Source: DASXTK01 sp036505485
GTDB taxonomy: Bacteria > Actinomycetota > Acidimicrobiia > Acidimicrobiales > VFJN01
Direction: 5' to 3'
NCBI GenBank assembly: GCA_036505485.1
Contig: DASXTK010000423.1
Span: forward strand, 1 to 11,925
Length of the DNA stretch: 11,925 bases
Shown here in pieces: positions 1-6,671 of this stretch (position 1 is its first letter; each line of letters opens with the position of its first letter). A program made the position numbers and the translations under genes. The notes below the pieces were generated by a model. The model searched no databases. It was not told the DNA's origin and saw only the letters and a program-made list of their open reading frames with translations.

Positions 1-134
1 GAGTCGACCTTGTCGGTGGACACCTCGAACAGGGGCTCATCCTCGGCCACCTGCTCGCCCACCTGCTTGAACCACTTGGTGATGGTGCCCTCGGTCACCG
101 TCTCACCAAGCTGGGGCATCTGAATGTCAGTCAT
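1..134 (-). CDS. sucB: Lipoyl-domain E2 acyltransferase of a 2-oxoacid dehydrogenase complex (partial, N-terminus only)
   Basis: Only the first 44 codons are in the window; the gene continues past the left edge. The reading starts MTDIQMPQLGETVTEGT and is a typical biotinyl/lipoyl attachment domain, with the lipoyl-lysine motif STDKVD at residues 39-44 (K42). E2 subunits of the 2-oxoglutarate, pyruvate and branched-chain complexes carry acyl groups on this swinging lipoyl-lysine and pass electrons to E3. The ATG overlaps the stop of the upstream lpd gene as ATGA (131-134), so the two are probably translationally coupled. A GGAG (minus strand, 144-147) lies 9 nt before the start. The ETVTEGT wording resembles actinobacterial succinyltransferase-type E2 (SucB/DlaT), but the catalytic domain is outside the window, so the choice between 2-oxoglutarate, pyruvate or branched-chain E2 is inference. 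Confidence 0.85.
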   Translation of the reverse strand, partial: MTDIQMPQLGETVTEGTITKWFKQVGEQVAEDEPLFEVSTDKVD

Positions 135-1561
135 CCGTGCAAGCTCCGACCAGTCAACGACAACATTGTTTCCCCGAACAGCTCCGACAGAGACGGGTGG
201 GGCTGAATGAAGTGCGCCACCTCGTCCACCGTGGCCTCCCAGTTGACCGCCAGGTAGCCCGGCCCGAGCTGCTCGGTGACCCAGGGCCCGACCATGTGGA
301 CGCCGAGGATCCGGCCAGCCCGACCGGTCGCGGGGTCCTTCTCGGCGATGACCTTCACCAGGCCCTCGGGCTCACCCACGATCAGCGCCCGGCCGTTGCC
401 GTTGTAGCGGTGCTTCGAGGTGACGACCTCGAACCCGGCTTCCTTGGCCGACTCCTCGCTGTAGCCGGCGAAGGCCACCTCGGGGAAGCAGTAGATGCAC
501 CACGGCACCTTCCCATAGTCCACCGGGATCGGATCCTCGCCCAGGATGTCGCCGATGGCGCAGATGGCCTCGGCGAAACCGACGTGGGCCAGCGCCGGGG
601 TGGCGATGCAGTCGCCCACGGCCCAGACCCCGGGCTCGGCGGTGCGACAGCGCTCGTCGACCTGGACGAAGCCCCGTTCGTCGAGCGCCACCGCGGTGCC
701 GTCGAGTCCGATGTCGTCGGTGAACGCACGCCGGCCGACCGACACGACGACCTTGTCGACCTCGAGGGTCTGGCTCTCGCCCAGGTCGATGGTGGTGCCG
801 CCCTTGTCGTTGGGACTGTGCCCAGCAACCATGACGCCGGTGCGGACGTCGATGCCCCGCTTCTTGAACGAGCGGGCCACGACGTTGGCGGCATCGGAAT
901 CACAGCCGGGCAGGATCTTGGGCAGGGCTTCGAGGATGGTCACCTGGCTACCCAGATCGGCGAACACCGAAGCGAACTCGCAGCCGATGGCTCCTCCGCC
1001 GATGACCGCCACCGAGGCCGGGATCTCGCCGAGCGACAGCACTTCGTCGCTGGTCATGACCAGTTGGCCGTCGATGTCGAACCCGGGGATCGTGCGGGGA
1101 ACCGACCCGGCGGCGAGGATCACCGAATCGCCGGTGAGCTCGACCGAGCCCGATTGACCGCCGTCGACGGTGACCCGATGCCCGGCATGCAGCCGGCCGT
1201 GGCCGTCGTAGATGGTCACCTTGCGGGACTTGAGCAGGCTCGACAGCCCTTTGAACAGCTGGTCGACGACCTTCTGCTTGCGGGCCTGGGTGACGGAGAA
1301 GTCGATCGTCGGTTGGCTGGCGTCGATCCCGAACTCCTTGGCCCCGGCAACGTGCCGGAACACCGCGGCGGTCTCCAACAGCTCCTTGGCCGGGATGCAA
1401 CCGACGTGGAGGCATGTACCGCCGACCTTGTTCTGCTCGATCATCGCGATGTTCAGGCCGGCGCTGGCGCCGTAGAGCGCCGCGGCATAACCACCGGGGC
1501 CACCGCCGATCACCACCACATCGAAGTGTTCGGCCAGGGGGACCACCTCCACTCGTTCCAT
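131..1561 (-). CDS. lpdA: Dihydrolipoamide dehydrogenase (E3)
   Basis: Flavoprotein that reoxidises dihydrolipoamide on E2 using NAD+, cytoplasmic, shared by 2-oxoacid dehydrogenase complexes. With the start chosen here it is 476 aa, the usual E3 length. Visible motifs: FAD-binding GGGPGG at residues 19-24; the redox-active disulfide in GGTCLHVGCIPAK (C50 and C55; most family members have N where H is here); NAD-binding GGGAIG at about 188-193; the second FAD motif in VWAVGDC; and the C-terminal catalytic dyad in HPSLSE (H455, E460). The ATG at 1561 was chosen because the frame upstream (to 1648) encodes an unlikely Arg/Ser-rich extension. No strong Shine-Dalgarno precedes it; a GGAGGTGG lies just inside, so a slightly later start is possible. 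The stop overlaps the E2 start (ATGA), and a 30-codon ORF ends 16 nt upstream. Confidence 0.96.
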   Translation of the reverse strand: MERVEVVPLAEHFDVVVIGGGPGGYAAALYGASAGLNIAMIEQNKVGGTCLHVGCIPAKELLETAAVFRHVAGAKEFGIDASQPTIDFSVTQARKQKVVDQLFKGLSSLLKSRKVTIYDGHGRLHAGHRVTVDGGQSGSVELTGDSVILAAGSVPRTIPGFDIDGQLVMTSDEVLSLGEIPASVAVIGGGAIGCEFASVFADLGSQVTILEALPKILPGCDSDAANVVARSFKKRGIDVRTGVMVAGHSPNDKGGTTIDLGESQTLEVDKVVVSVGRRAFTDDIGLDGTAVALDERGFVQVDERCRTAEPGVWAVGDCIATPALAHVGFAEAICAIGDILGEDPIPVDYGKVPWCIYCFPEVAFAGYSEESAKEAGFEVVTSKHRYNGNGRALIVGEPEGLVKVIAEKDPATGRAGRILGVHMVGPWVTEQLGPGYLAVNWEATVDEVAHFIQPHPSLSELFGETMLSLTGRSLHG

Positions 1562-1577
1562 GGGTACCGACGGGACT

Positions 1578-1670
1578 CTACCGATGGACGAGAAGAACCT
1601 GGACCGTGAACGCAACGAGGATCGCCAGCCCACAGGCCAGGGCGGCAAAGATCAGACGCCGGGTGCTCAT
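1578..1670 (-). CDS. Possible 30-aa single-TM micro-protein upstream of lpd
   Basis: Reading from the ATG at 1670 gives a 30-residue peptide: a short basic N-terminus (MSTRR), a long apolar stretch (LIFAALACGLAILVAF, residues 6-21, continuing through VQVLLV) and a basic end (HR) before TAG at 1578-1580. This fits a single membrane-spanning micro-protein with positive ends. Third codon positions are about 77% G/C (23 of 30), compatible with coding in this genome. It is co-directional with lpd, 16 nt upstream, and occupies most of the otherwise empty 132-bp gap to the divergent serine hydrolase gene. Against it: no good Shine-Dalgarno (only a weak AAGGCG about 14 nt upstream) and very short length. 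Function unknown. Confidence 0.4.
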   Translation of the reverse strand: MSTRRLIFAALACGLAILVAFTVQVLLVHR

Positions 1671-1693
1671 ATTCGGAGTAGTTTCGCCTTCAC

Positions 1694-3076
1694 ATGGGTG
1701 GCTTGGCGACCTACCGCACCCACCTCCACAGCATGCTGGCGGAGTTGGCTGATGCCAATGGCGTGCCCGGCGCAGTCGCCGGGGTCCTTTTCGATGACGA
1801 CATCGAGGTGGCGACCTGGGGAGTGGCCAACGTGGCCACCGGGATCGAGGTCAACCCGGGGACACTGTTCCAGATCGGCTCGCTGGCCAAGATCTACACA
1901 GCCACCCTGTTGTGCCAGGTGGCCGGGGCTGGCGTCATCGCCTTGGACGAGCCGGTGCGGGCCCAGCTGCAGGAGTTCGCGGTAGCCGACCCCGGCGCCA
2001 CCATCGAGATCACTCCCCGCCACCTGCTGGCCCACACCAGCGGCATCCACGGTGACCACCTCATCGACACCGGTTGGAACCCCGATGCGCTGGAGCGGTA
2101 CGTCGGCACGCTGTTCGGGCTGGGCCAGATCCACGCTCCGGACGAGACATACAGCTTCTGCAACACGGGTTTCGCGGTGGCCGGGCGGCTCATCGAGGTC
2201 GCGACGGGCGAGCACTTCGACCGGGCGCTGCGCCGCCGCCTGACCCGGCCGATCGGGATCACGGCCACGCTGACCCTGCCCCAGCACGCCTTGGTGCATC
2301 GGGTGGCGGTAGGCCACGAACAGATCCCGGGGAGCAAGCCGACACCGGTGCGACGCTGGCCGTTGACCCGCTCCAACGGGCCGATGGGCGGGATCCTGGC
2401 GCCGGCGGACGAGGTCCTGGCCTTCGTCCGGCTGCACGTGGCTGGCGGTGTCGCGGCCAACGGCACGGAGCTCCTGCCGGCCAACACGGTCGAGGCCATG
2501 GCCCAACCGCAGATCGAGTCGCCGCTGCCCGACGAGGACCAGGCGCTGGCGTGGACGGTCCGCCGCTGGAACGGGCTGACCGTCCTGGGCCAGGACGGCG
2601 ACACCTTCGGCCAGCGGTCCTACCTGCGGGTGGTGCCGTCCCGGCGCTTCGCCGTGGTGGTGTTGACCAACAGCCCGACCGGGGCGCAGTTGGCCCACGA
2701 GCTCCTCCCCCGGCTGGTCGGTGACCTGCTCGAGGTCACGGTGCCCGACGGTGCGGTCATGGGTCCCGCCGTGGAGTTGGACGACCCCGCACCGTTCATC
2801 GGCACCTACGAGCGGCTGCACCAGCGCATCGATGTGATCGAGGGTCCCGCGGGTGGACTGGAGATGCGGGTCGAGCCGTCGGGCGTGCTGCAGCATCTGG
2901 GCCGGGAACCCGCCCGCGTCGGCCTGATCCCGGTCGATGTCGCCGGCGGGCTGTTCCGCAGCACGCTGCCGGATACGGGGTTGGACGAGGCGGTGGTGTT
3001 CACTCCGCCGGTCGACGGCGTCTCGCCGGCCGTCTACCTGCAGGGGCGTCTCCACCGACGCGAGGCGTACCACTAA
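1694..3076 (+). CDS. Beta-lactamase-like serine hydrolase (class C / COG1680 family)
   Basis: 460-aa protein of the serine beta-lactamase/penicillin-binding-protein fold, a family that includes esterases, peptidases and amidases. The nucleophile motif SxxK is SLAK at residues 63-66, in the usual context (TLFQIGSLAKIYTATLL). HTSG at 114-117 is the conserved loop before the second motif. The second motif, normally YxN, reads F155-C156-N157 (context TYSFCNTGF). The third motif, normally HxG or KTG, reads Q300-D301-G302 (LGQDGDTFGQ). The catalytic Ser and Lys are thus intact but the general-base Tyr and the His are replaced. Residues about 355-460 form a C-terminal extension common in this family. 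There is no signal peptide, so it is probably cytoplasmic. The ATG at 1694 directly precedes family-like sequence; no strong ribosome site is seen, and TAGTTT at 1679-1684 could be a -10 for a near-leaderless transcript. Substrate cannot be told from sequence; classical beta-lactamase activity is unlikely. Confidence 0.85.
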   Translation: MGGLATYRTHLHSMLAELADANGVPGAVAGVLFDDDIEVATWGVANVATGIEVNPGTLFQIGSLAKIYTATLLCQVAGAGVIALDEPVRAQLQEFAVADPGATIEITPRHLLAHTSGIHGDHLIDTGWNPDALERYVGTLFGLGQIHAPDETYSFCNTGFAVAGRLIEVATGEHFDRALRRRLTRPIGITATLTLPQHALVHRVAVGHEQIPGSKPTPVRRWPLTRSNGPMGGILAPADEVLAFVRLHVAGGVAANGTELLPANTVEAMAQPQIESPLPDEDQALAWTVRRWNGLTVLGQDGDTFGQRSYLRVVPSRRFAVVVLTNSPTGAQLAHELLPRLVGDLLEVTVPDGAVMGPAVELDDPAPFIGTYERLHQRIDVIEGPAGGLEMRVEPSGVLQHLGREPARVGLIPVDVAGGLFRSTLPDTGLDEAVVFTPPVDGVSPAVYLQGRLHRREAYH

Positions 3077-3148
3077 CAAACGAGTAGTTCGCTAGATCGA
3101 GACCACAACGCTGGGGAACGGGCACGGCAGGGATGGGCAGGGCAGGCC

Positions 3149-4969
3149 ATGAGCGCGGTTGATGAACACATCGACCAGCGCAGCGGGGCGGTGACCTCGC
3201 AGACCAGGACGATCACGCGGCGCGGCCCGATGGTCCAGTGGCTGCTCGTGGTGGCGCCTGCCGCGGTGCTGGCGCTGCTGGCGTGGCAGGTGCGGTGGAT
3301 GTCCGACGACGGCTTCATCCACTTCCAGGTGGTGCAGCAGCTCGCCGAGGGTCACGGTCCGGTCGTGAACGTCGGCGAGCGGATCGAGGCCAGCACCAGC
3401 CCGCTGTGGGTGGGGATCCTGCTGGTGACCTATCCGATCACGGGGTTGGCCCTGCCCTGGAAGGCGGTGTTCCTGGGCATCGGACTGTCAGCGGCCGGCG
3501 TGGTGGCGGCCCAACGGGCGGCGCGGGCTCTGGCGAGGACGGACGGCCGCGACCATCTGGTGCTCCCCCTCGGTGCGGTGATGGTGGTTGCGCTGCCTCC
3601 GTTCTGGGAGTTCGCCACGTCGGGGTTGGAGACCGGTCTGGCCTTCGCCTGGCTCGGGCTCTGCTGCTGGTGGTGCGCCCGGCGAGCCACCACCGTCGAC
3701 CCACCACCCCCGGCGCGCATGGAGCTGGCCGGTGCCGCCCTGATCGGGTTGGGACCGTTGATACGGCCCGACCTGGGGATCTTCAGCCTGGCCTTCGGCA
3801 CGTTGATCCTGGTGGCCGAACGGAACCTGAGCCCCCGCCGGCGCCGCTGGTCGTTCGCCGCGATGCTGGCGCTGCCGTTGCTCTTCCAGGTGTTCCGGAT
3901 GGGCTACTACGGGATGCTGATCCCCAACACCGCCCTGGCCAAGGAGGCGAGCGGAGCGCGTTGGGGGCAGGGTTGGCGCTACCTCGTCGATCTGGTCTCG
4001 CCGTACTGGCTGGTCGTTCCGGTGGGCCTGGTGGTGGCGATCCTGGCGGCCCAGACCGCCGAGGAGCTGCGGCGGCGGACCCGGTTGCGGGCCGCCGCCC
4101 GGATCGCGCCGGCGGCCGGAGCGCTGGTCCACGCCCTCTACATCGTCCGCTTCGGCGGTGATTTCATGCACGCCCGGTTGCTGCTGCCGTCGCTGTTCGC
4201 TCTCATGGCACCGGTCGGACTCCCCTGGCCCGCCCGAGCCGACGCCTCGCCGCGACGACCGCGGCAACGCGCCATCGTCCTCTTGGCCACCGCCACGGCG
4301 ACTTGGGCGTTGGTGTGTTCCTTGTGGCTTCGCCCGACCCTGTCGTCGTTCAACGGGTTCTACGGGGGCGATCTCCCGGTCTCGGACGACAACAGCATCG
4401 AGGACGAGCGGGAGGTCATGCAGGCCCTCCACGACCTGGAGCACCCGATCCGGATCGACGCCTTGTCCAACCCCCAGGAGGTCCCGGACGGCACGGTGCT
4501 GCTCCTCCCCCAGGGCCGGATCGTGAAGCTGCCGGTCCCCATGCGCCGGGATCTGAGCTGGCAGTCGGCCGAAGCCGTCACCGGGATCGGCGGCCCGTCG
4601 TTCACCGCCGACGACGACGAGTACATCATCGACGCCGTCGGGTTGGCCCACCCGGTGGCGAGCCATCTCGAGGAGATGGCCAGCGATCGACCGGGTCACC
4701 AGAAGTTCCTGCCGTTGGTGTGGCAGGCCGCGCAGTTCGCAGACGTGGACGAGGTCTACGGAGCCGGGGGCCAACTGTTGGTCGGCCGGTCAGAGCTGGC
4801 CGCGGCCCGCCACGCACTGACCTGCGGGCAACTCAACGCCTACATCGACGACGCCCGGGAACCACTCACGATCGGCCGATTCCTCGGCAACATGTTCGAC
4901 AGCGTCGCCAACAGCACCTTCCGAGTCCCCTCCGACCCCTTCGAGGCCGAACAACAGCTCTGCGGCTGA
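3149..4969 (+). CDS. GT-C membrane glycosyltransferase, AftB-like arabinofuranosyltransferase family
   Basis: 606-aa polytopic membrane protein. A cytoplasmic N-tail of about 28 residues is followed by TM1 (about 29-48), then an extracytoplasmic loop with the GT-C acidic pair D53-D54 (MSDDGFIHF) and the family-like run GERIEASTSPLWVGIL (76-91). This pattern (DD-aromatic, then GER-E-x-TSPLW) is what I know from mycobacterial AftB, a decaprenyl-phosphoryl-arabinose-dependent enzyme of similar length (about 630 aa). Roughly 10-11 apolar segments run to about residue 395; the rest, about 396-606, is hydrophilic and probably an extracytoplasmic soluble domain, also as in AftB. It lies 72 bp after the serine hydrolase and no other wall-glycan gene is adjacent. 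Expected role: transfer of a sugar from a polyprenyl-phosphate donor to an envelope glycan. Arabinose as the sugar, and the acceptor, are inference. Start at ATG 3149; M28 (3230) is an alternative. Confidence 0.72.
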   Translation: MSAVDEHIDQRSGAVTSQTRTITRRGPMVQWLLVVAPAAVLALLAWQVRWMSDDGFIHFQVVQQLAEGHGPVVNVGERIEASTSPLWVGILLVTYPITGLALPWKAVFLGIGLSAAGVVAAQRAARALARTDGRDHLVLPLGAVMVVALPPFWEFATSGLETGLAFAWLGLCCWWCARRATTVDPPPPARMELAGAALIGLGPLIRPDLGIFSLAFGTLILVAERNLSPRRRRWSFAAMLALPLLFQVFRMGYYGMLIPNTALAKEASGARWGQGWRYLVDLVSPYWLVVPVGLVVAILAAQTAEELRRRTRLRAAARIAPAAGALVHALYIVRFGGDFMHARLLLPSLFALMAPVGLPWPARADASPRRPRQRAIVLLATATATWALVCSLWLRPTLSSFNGFYGGDLPVSDDNSIEDEREVMQALHDLEHPIRIDALSNPQEVPDGTVLLLPQGRIVKLPVPMRRDLSWQSAEAVTGIGGPSFTADDDEYIIDAVGLAHPVASHLEEMASDRPGHQKFLPLVWQAAQFADVDEVYGAGGQLLVGRSELAAARHALTCGQLNAYIDDAREPLTIGRFLGNMFDSVANSTFRVPSDPFEAEQQLCG

Positions 4970-5165
4970 GCAGATCCGAAATTGTGGCTCTTGTGACCTG
5001 TCCGTGGGTCGAGTTTCGCGGCTCGGTGACGCCATGGGCTGCTCTCGGTGGCTAAATGACGCTTCGAGGGAAGGGCGGCGGCCAAACGAGCTGGCCCCTG
5101 AACGGTCTTTGTGGCTCAACCCGATGCCGGGAACACGTTGGGTCGTCGGGGACCGGCGTCGGGGA
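4970..5165. other. Non-coding gap between convergent genes, left part
   Basis: About 196 bp after the stop of the glycosyltransferase gene. No reading frame here has a credible start, ribosome site or protein-like content on either strand; the open frames crossing it continue antisense into neighbouring genes. I see only short inverted words (for example CGAG/CTCG around 5010-5025), nothing that defines a known RNA family. The right part of the gap holds the two hairpins listed separately. Confidence 0.5.
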
Positions 5166-5214
5166 GCTCTTTGAACGTTTCTGGTTGGTAGGCAACCAAA
5201 AACGTTCAAAGAGC
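5166..5214. terminator. Long hairpin 1, candidate bidirectional terminator or palindromic element
   Basis: A perfect 15-bp outer stem (GCTCTTTGAACGTTT at 5166-5180 with its complement at 5200-5214), one C/A mismatch, then a 6-bp inner stem TGGTTG/CAACCA (5182-5187 with 5193-5198) around a 5-nt loop. It sits between the convergent glycosyltransferase and RCK genes, where a shared terminator would be expected. No T-tract follows on either strand, which is against a simple intrinsic terminator. Its inner core matches that of hairpin 2. Confidence 0.6.
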
Positions 5215-5217
5215 GAT

Positions 5218-5258
5218 TTGAGATGTGGATGGTTGCTAGGCAACCGCTCACATCTCAA
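5218..5258. terminator. Long hairpin 2, candidate terminator sharing its core with hairpin 1
   Basis: Outer stem of 10 bp (TTGAGATGTG at 5218-5227 with CACATCTCAA at 5249-5258), a short region of wobble and mismatch, then a 6-bp inner stem GGTTGC/GCAACC (5231-5236 with 5240-5245) around the loop TAG. The plus-strand exit is TTTCGGTCATTT, moderately T-rich, so it could terminate the glycosyltransferase transcript; it also begins 11 nt downstream of the RCK stop codon on the minus strand. Only 3 nt separate it from hairpin 1. Confidence 0.6.
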
Positions 5259-5268
5259 TTTCGGTCAT

Positions 5269-5940
5269 TTAGGCGCCGGTCAGGATTTTGCGGACGTCTT
5301 CGATGCTGTCGTCGGTGACCAGGACGAGCACCTCGTCGCCGGCCTGAAGGCGGGTGTCGCCGCGGGGGACGACGACCCGGTCCTTGCGGACCACGGCCAC
5401 GATGGTGGAGTCCCGGGGCAGTCCCAGCTCGACGATCTCGCGATCGGCGGCCGGACTGTCGGTGGCCAGCGTGACCTCGATCAGGCTGGCCCGGCCTCCC
5501 TCGAAGGACAGCAGCCGCACCAGCGTGCCGACGCTCACCGCTTCCTCGACCAGGGCGGTCAACAGGTGCGGCGTCGACACCGCCACATCGACCCCCCAGT
5601 TCTCGTTGAACAGCCACTCGTTCTTCGGGTTGTTGACCCGAGCCACCACCCGCGGCACCGCGAACTCCTGCTTGGCCAGGAGGCTGATGACCAGGTTGTC
5701 CTCGTCATCTCCGGTGACTGCAGCCACCACGTCGGTCTCGGCCAGACCGACCTTGGCGAGGTTGTCGACCTCGCAGGCATCGGCGACGAACCACTCGACA
5801 TCGGGCGGTTCACCGTTGGCCCGGGCCTTCTCGACCCGCTCGGGCTCGATCTCGATGATCGACACCTCGTGACCGGCCGGGCGCAACTCACCCGCTATGA
5901 AGGTGCCAACCGCACCGCCGCCCGCGATCACGACCTTCAC
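5269..5940 (-). CDS. trkA: TrkA-family RCK potassium-uptake protein (second of pair, CeoC-like)
   Basis: 223-aa cytoplasmic regulator with an N-terminal RCK_N Rossmann domain (about 1-120) and a C-terminal RCK_C ligand domain (about 140-220). The nucleotide-binding loop is GGGAVG (G7, G9, G12) and the acidic residue at the end of strand 2 is E30, as expected for NAD(H)/ATP-type binding. RCK proteins form rings that gate Trk/Ktr potassium channels in response to nucleotides. The start is GTG at 5940, overlapping the stop of the upstream RCK gene as GTGA (5937-5940), so the two are co-translated. Paired RCK genes in this arrangement resemble ceoB-ceoC of Mycobacterium. No membrane subunit (TrkH/KtrB type) is in the window. 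Downstream are the two hairpins. Confidence 0.93.
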   Translation of the reverse strand: MKVVIAGGGAVGTFIAGELRPAGHEVSIIEIEPERVEKARANGEPPDVEWFVADACEVDNLAKVGLAETDVVAAVTGDDEDNLVISLLAKQEFAVPRVVARVNNPKNEWLFNENWGVDVAVSTPHLLTALVEEAVSVGTLVRLLSFEGGRASLIEVTLATDSPAADREIVELGLPRDSTIVAVVRKDRVVVPRGDTRLQAGDEVLVLVTDDSIEDVRKILTGA

Positions 5941-6614
5941 TTGTGGACCTCCGCATGCGGGCCGCCGGTCCGACCGAGGTGGTCGTCGAGCTCCGTCACC
6001 TTCCCGGCAGTCACCGCCAGGTACACCACGTCACCGTCCTGGGCCACCAGGTCGGGGGTGGCCAGCTGGGCCACGCCCATGCGCGACAGGGCGACCACCC
6101 GGGCCACCCCGGGGATCTCCACCTCCGACAACGGACTCCCGGCCCAGTTGGCCGCCACCGGCCGCTCCACCAGCGCCACCTCGGCGCTCGGATCGACCCA
6201 GGCCGGCTCGGCCGCGTCGGGCAGCAGCCGGTGCAGCACCCGGTCGGTGGTCCACTGCACGGTGGCGATGGTGGGGATGCCCAGCCGCTCGTAGATCGCA
6301 GCGCGGCGGGGGTCGTAGATCCGGGCCACGACGTTCTCGACCCCGAAGTTCTCCCGGGCCACCCGCGCCACCAGGATGTTGGAGTTGTCGCCGTTCGTGA
6401 CCGCAGCCAAGGCCCCGGCTTCCTCGATCCCAGCTTCCTTCAGCCGATCGCGATCGAAGCCGATCCCCATGACACGGCGCCCGGCGAAGTTGTCGGGCAA
6501 CCAGCGGAAGGCGCGCGGGTTCTTGTCGACGATGCCGACCGAATGGCCCTGATCTTCGAGGATGCGGGCCAGGCCACTCCCAACGCGCCCGCAACCGACG
6601 ATCACCACGTGCAT
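5937..6614 (-). CDS. trkA: TrkA-family RCK potassium-uptake protein (first of pair, CeoB-like)
   Basis: 225-aa protein beginning MHVVIVGCGRVGSGLARIL: an RCK_N domain with G7-G9-G12 nucleotide loop and D30 at the end of strand 2, followed by conserved blocks (GDNSNILVARVARE, VVARIYDP, ERLGIPTIATVQWTTDR) very like mycobacterial CeoB. Residues about 135-215 form the RCK_C domain. It would act with its partner downstream as a cytosolic gating ring of a Trk-type potassium transporter. ATG 6614 was chosen over earlier GTG/ATG codons (6674, 6665) because the fold begins exactly there and the extension (PYGWESVNPAALASPP) does not look like part of the family. There is no clear Shine-Dalgarno; TAGCGT lies 8 nt before the ATG on this strand, so a leaderless transcript is possible. 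Confidence 0.93.
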   Translation of the reverse strand: MHVVIVGCGRVGSGLARILEDQGHSVGIVDKNPRAFRWLPDNFAGRRVMGIGFDRDRLKEAGIEEAGALAAVTNGDNSNILVARVARENFGVENVVARIYDPRRAAIYERLGIPTIATVQWTTDRVLHRLLPDAAEPAWVDPSAEVALVERPVAANWAGSPLSEVEIPGVARVVALSRMGVAQLATPDLVAQDGDVVYLAVTAGKVTELDDHLGRTGGPHAEVHK

Positions 6615-6639
6615 GGGCGGCGACGCTAGCGCGGCGGGG

Positions 6640-6668
6640 TTGACTGACTCCCATCCGTAAGGCATGCT
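6640..6668 (+). promoter_or_regulatory. Candidate promoter for bfd-bfr
   Basis: TTGACT at 6640-6645 matches the -35 consensus in 5 of 6 positions; 17 nt later comes CATGCT (6663-6668), a weaker -10 that keeps the A at position 2 and the T at position 6. Transcription would begin near 6675, about 50 nt before the bfd start. The site lies in the 113-bp gap between the divergent RCK and bfd genes. Prediction from pattern only. Confidence 0.4.
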
Positions 6669-6671
6669 TAC
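6657..6671. promoter_or_regulatory. Palindrome over the bfd promoter -10, possible operator
   Basis: GTAAG-GCATG-CTTAC has 5-bp perfect arms and overlaps the proposed -10 of the bfd-bfr operon. Iron-storage genes in Actinobacteria are often controlled by IdeR/DtxR; this site resembles that box only loosely (TAAGGCA and CTTACC parts, with a different spacing). The regulator is unknown. Confidence 0.3.

Noticed and set aside
137..1609. A 490-codon open frame on the plus strand, antisense to lpd
   Set aside because: Its translation is rich in H, D, R, G and V with no domain, and it is the mirror of a gene with full E3 catalytic motifs; long antisense frames are expected at this G+C.
1667..3079. 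A 470-codon open frame on the minus strand, antisense to the serine hydrolase gene
   Set aside because: Composition typical of an antisense shadow (many Q, R, H, D, V); the plus-strand frame carries SxxK, HTSG and the family pattern.
3488..4774. A 428-codon minus-strand frame antisense to the GT-C gene
   Set aside because: Low-complexity, lacking any apolar or domain pattern, while the plus strand encodes clear TM segments and the DD motif.
5166..5258. CRISPR array or tRNA/riboswitch reading of the paired hairpins
   Set aside because: Only two copies of a 15-nt core, with no spacers, no cas genes nearby and no tRNA cloverleaf or known riboswitch motif visible.
5056..6294. A 412-codon plus-strand frame starting in the intergenic hairpins and running antisense through both RCK genes
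   Set aside because: It reads through the palindromes and opposite two well-conserved RCK proteins; no motif or ribosome site supports it.
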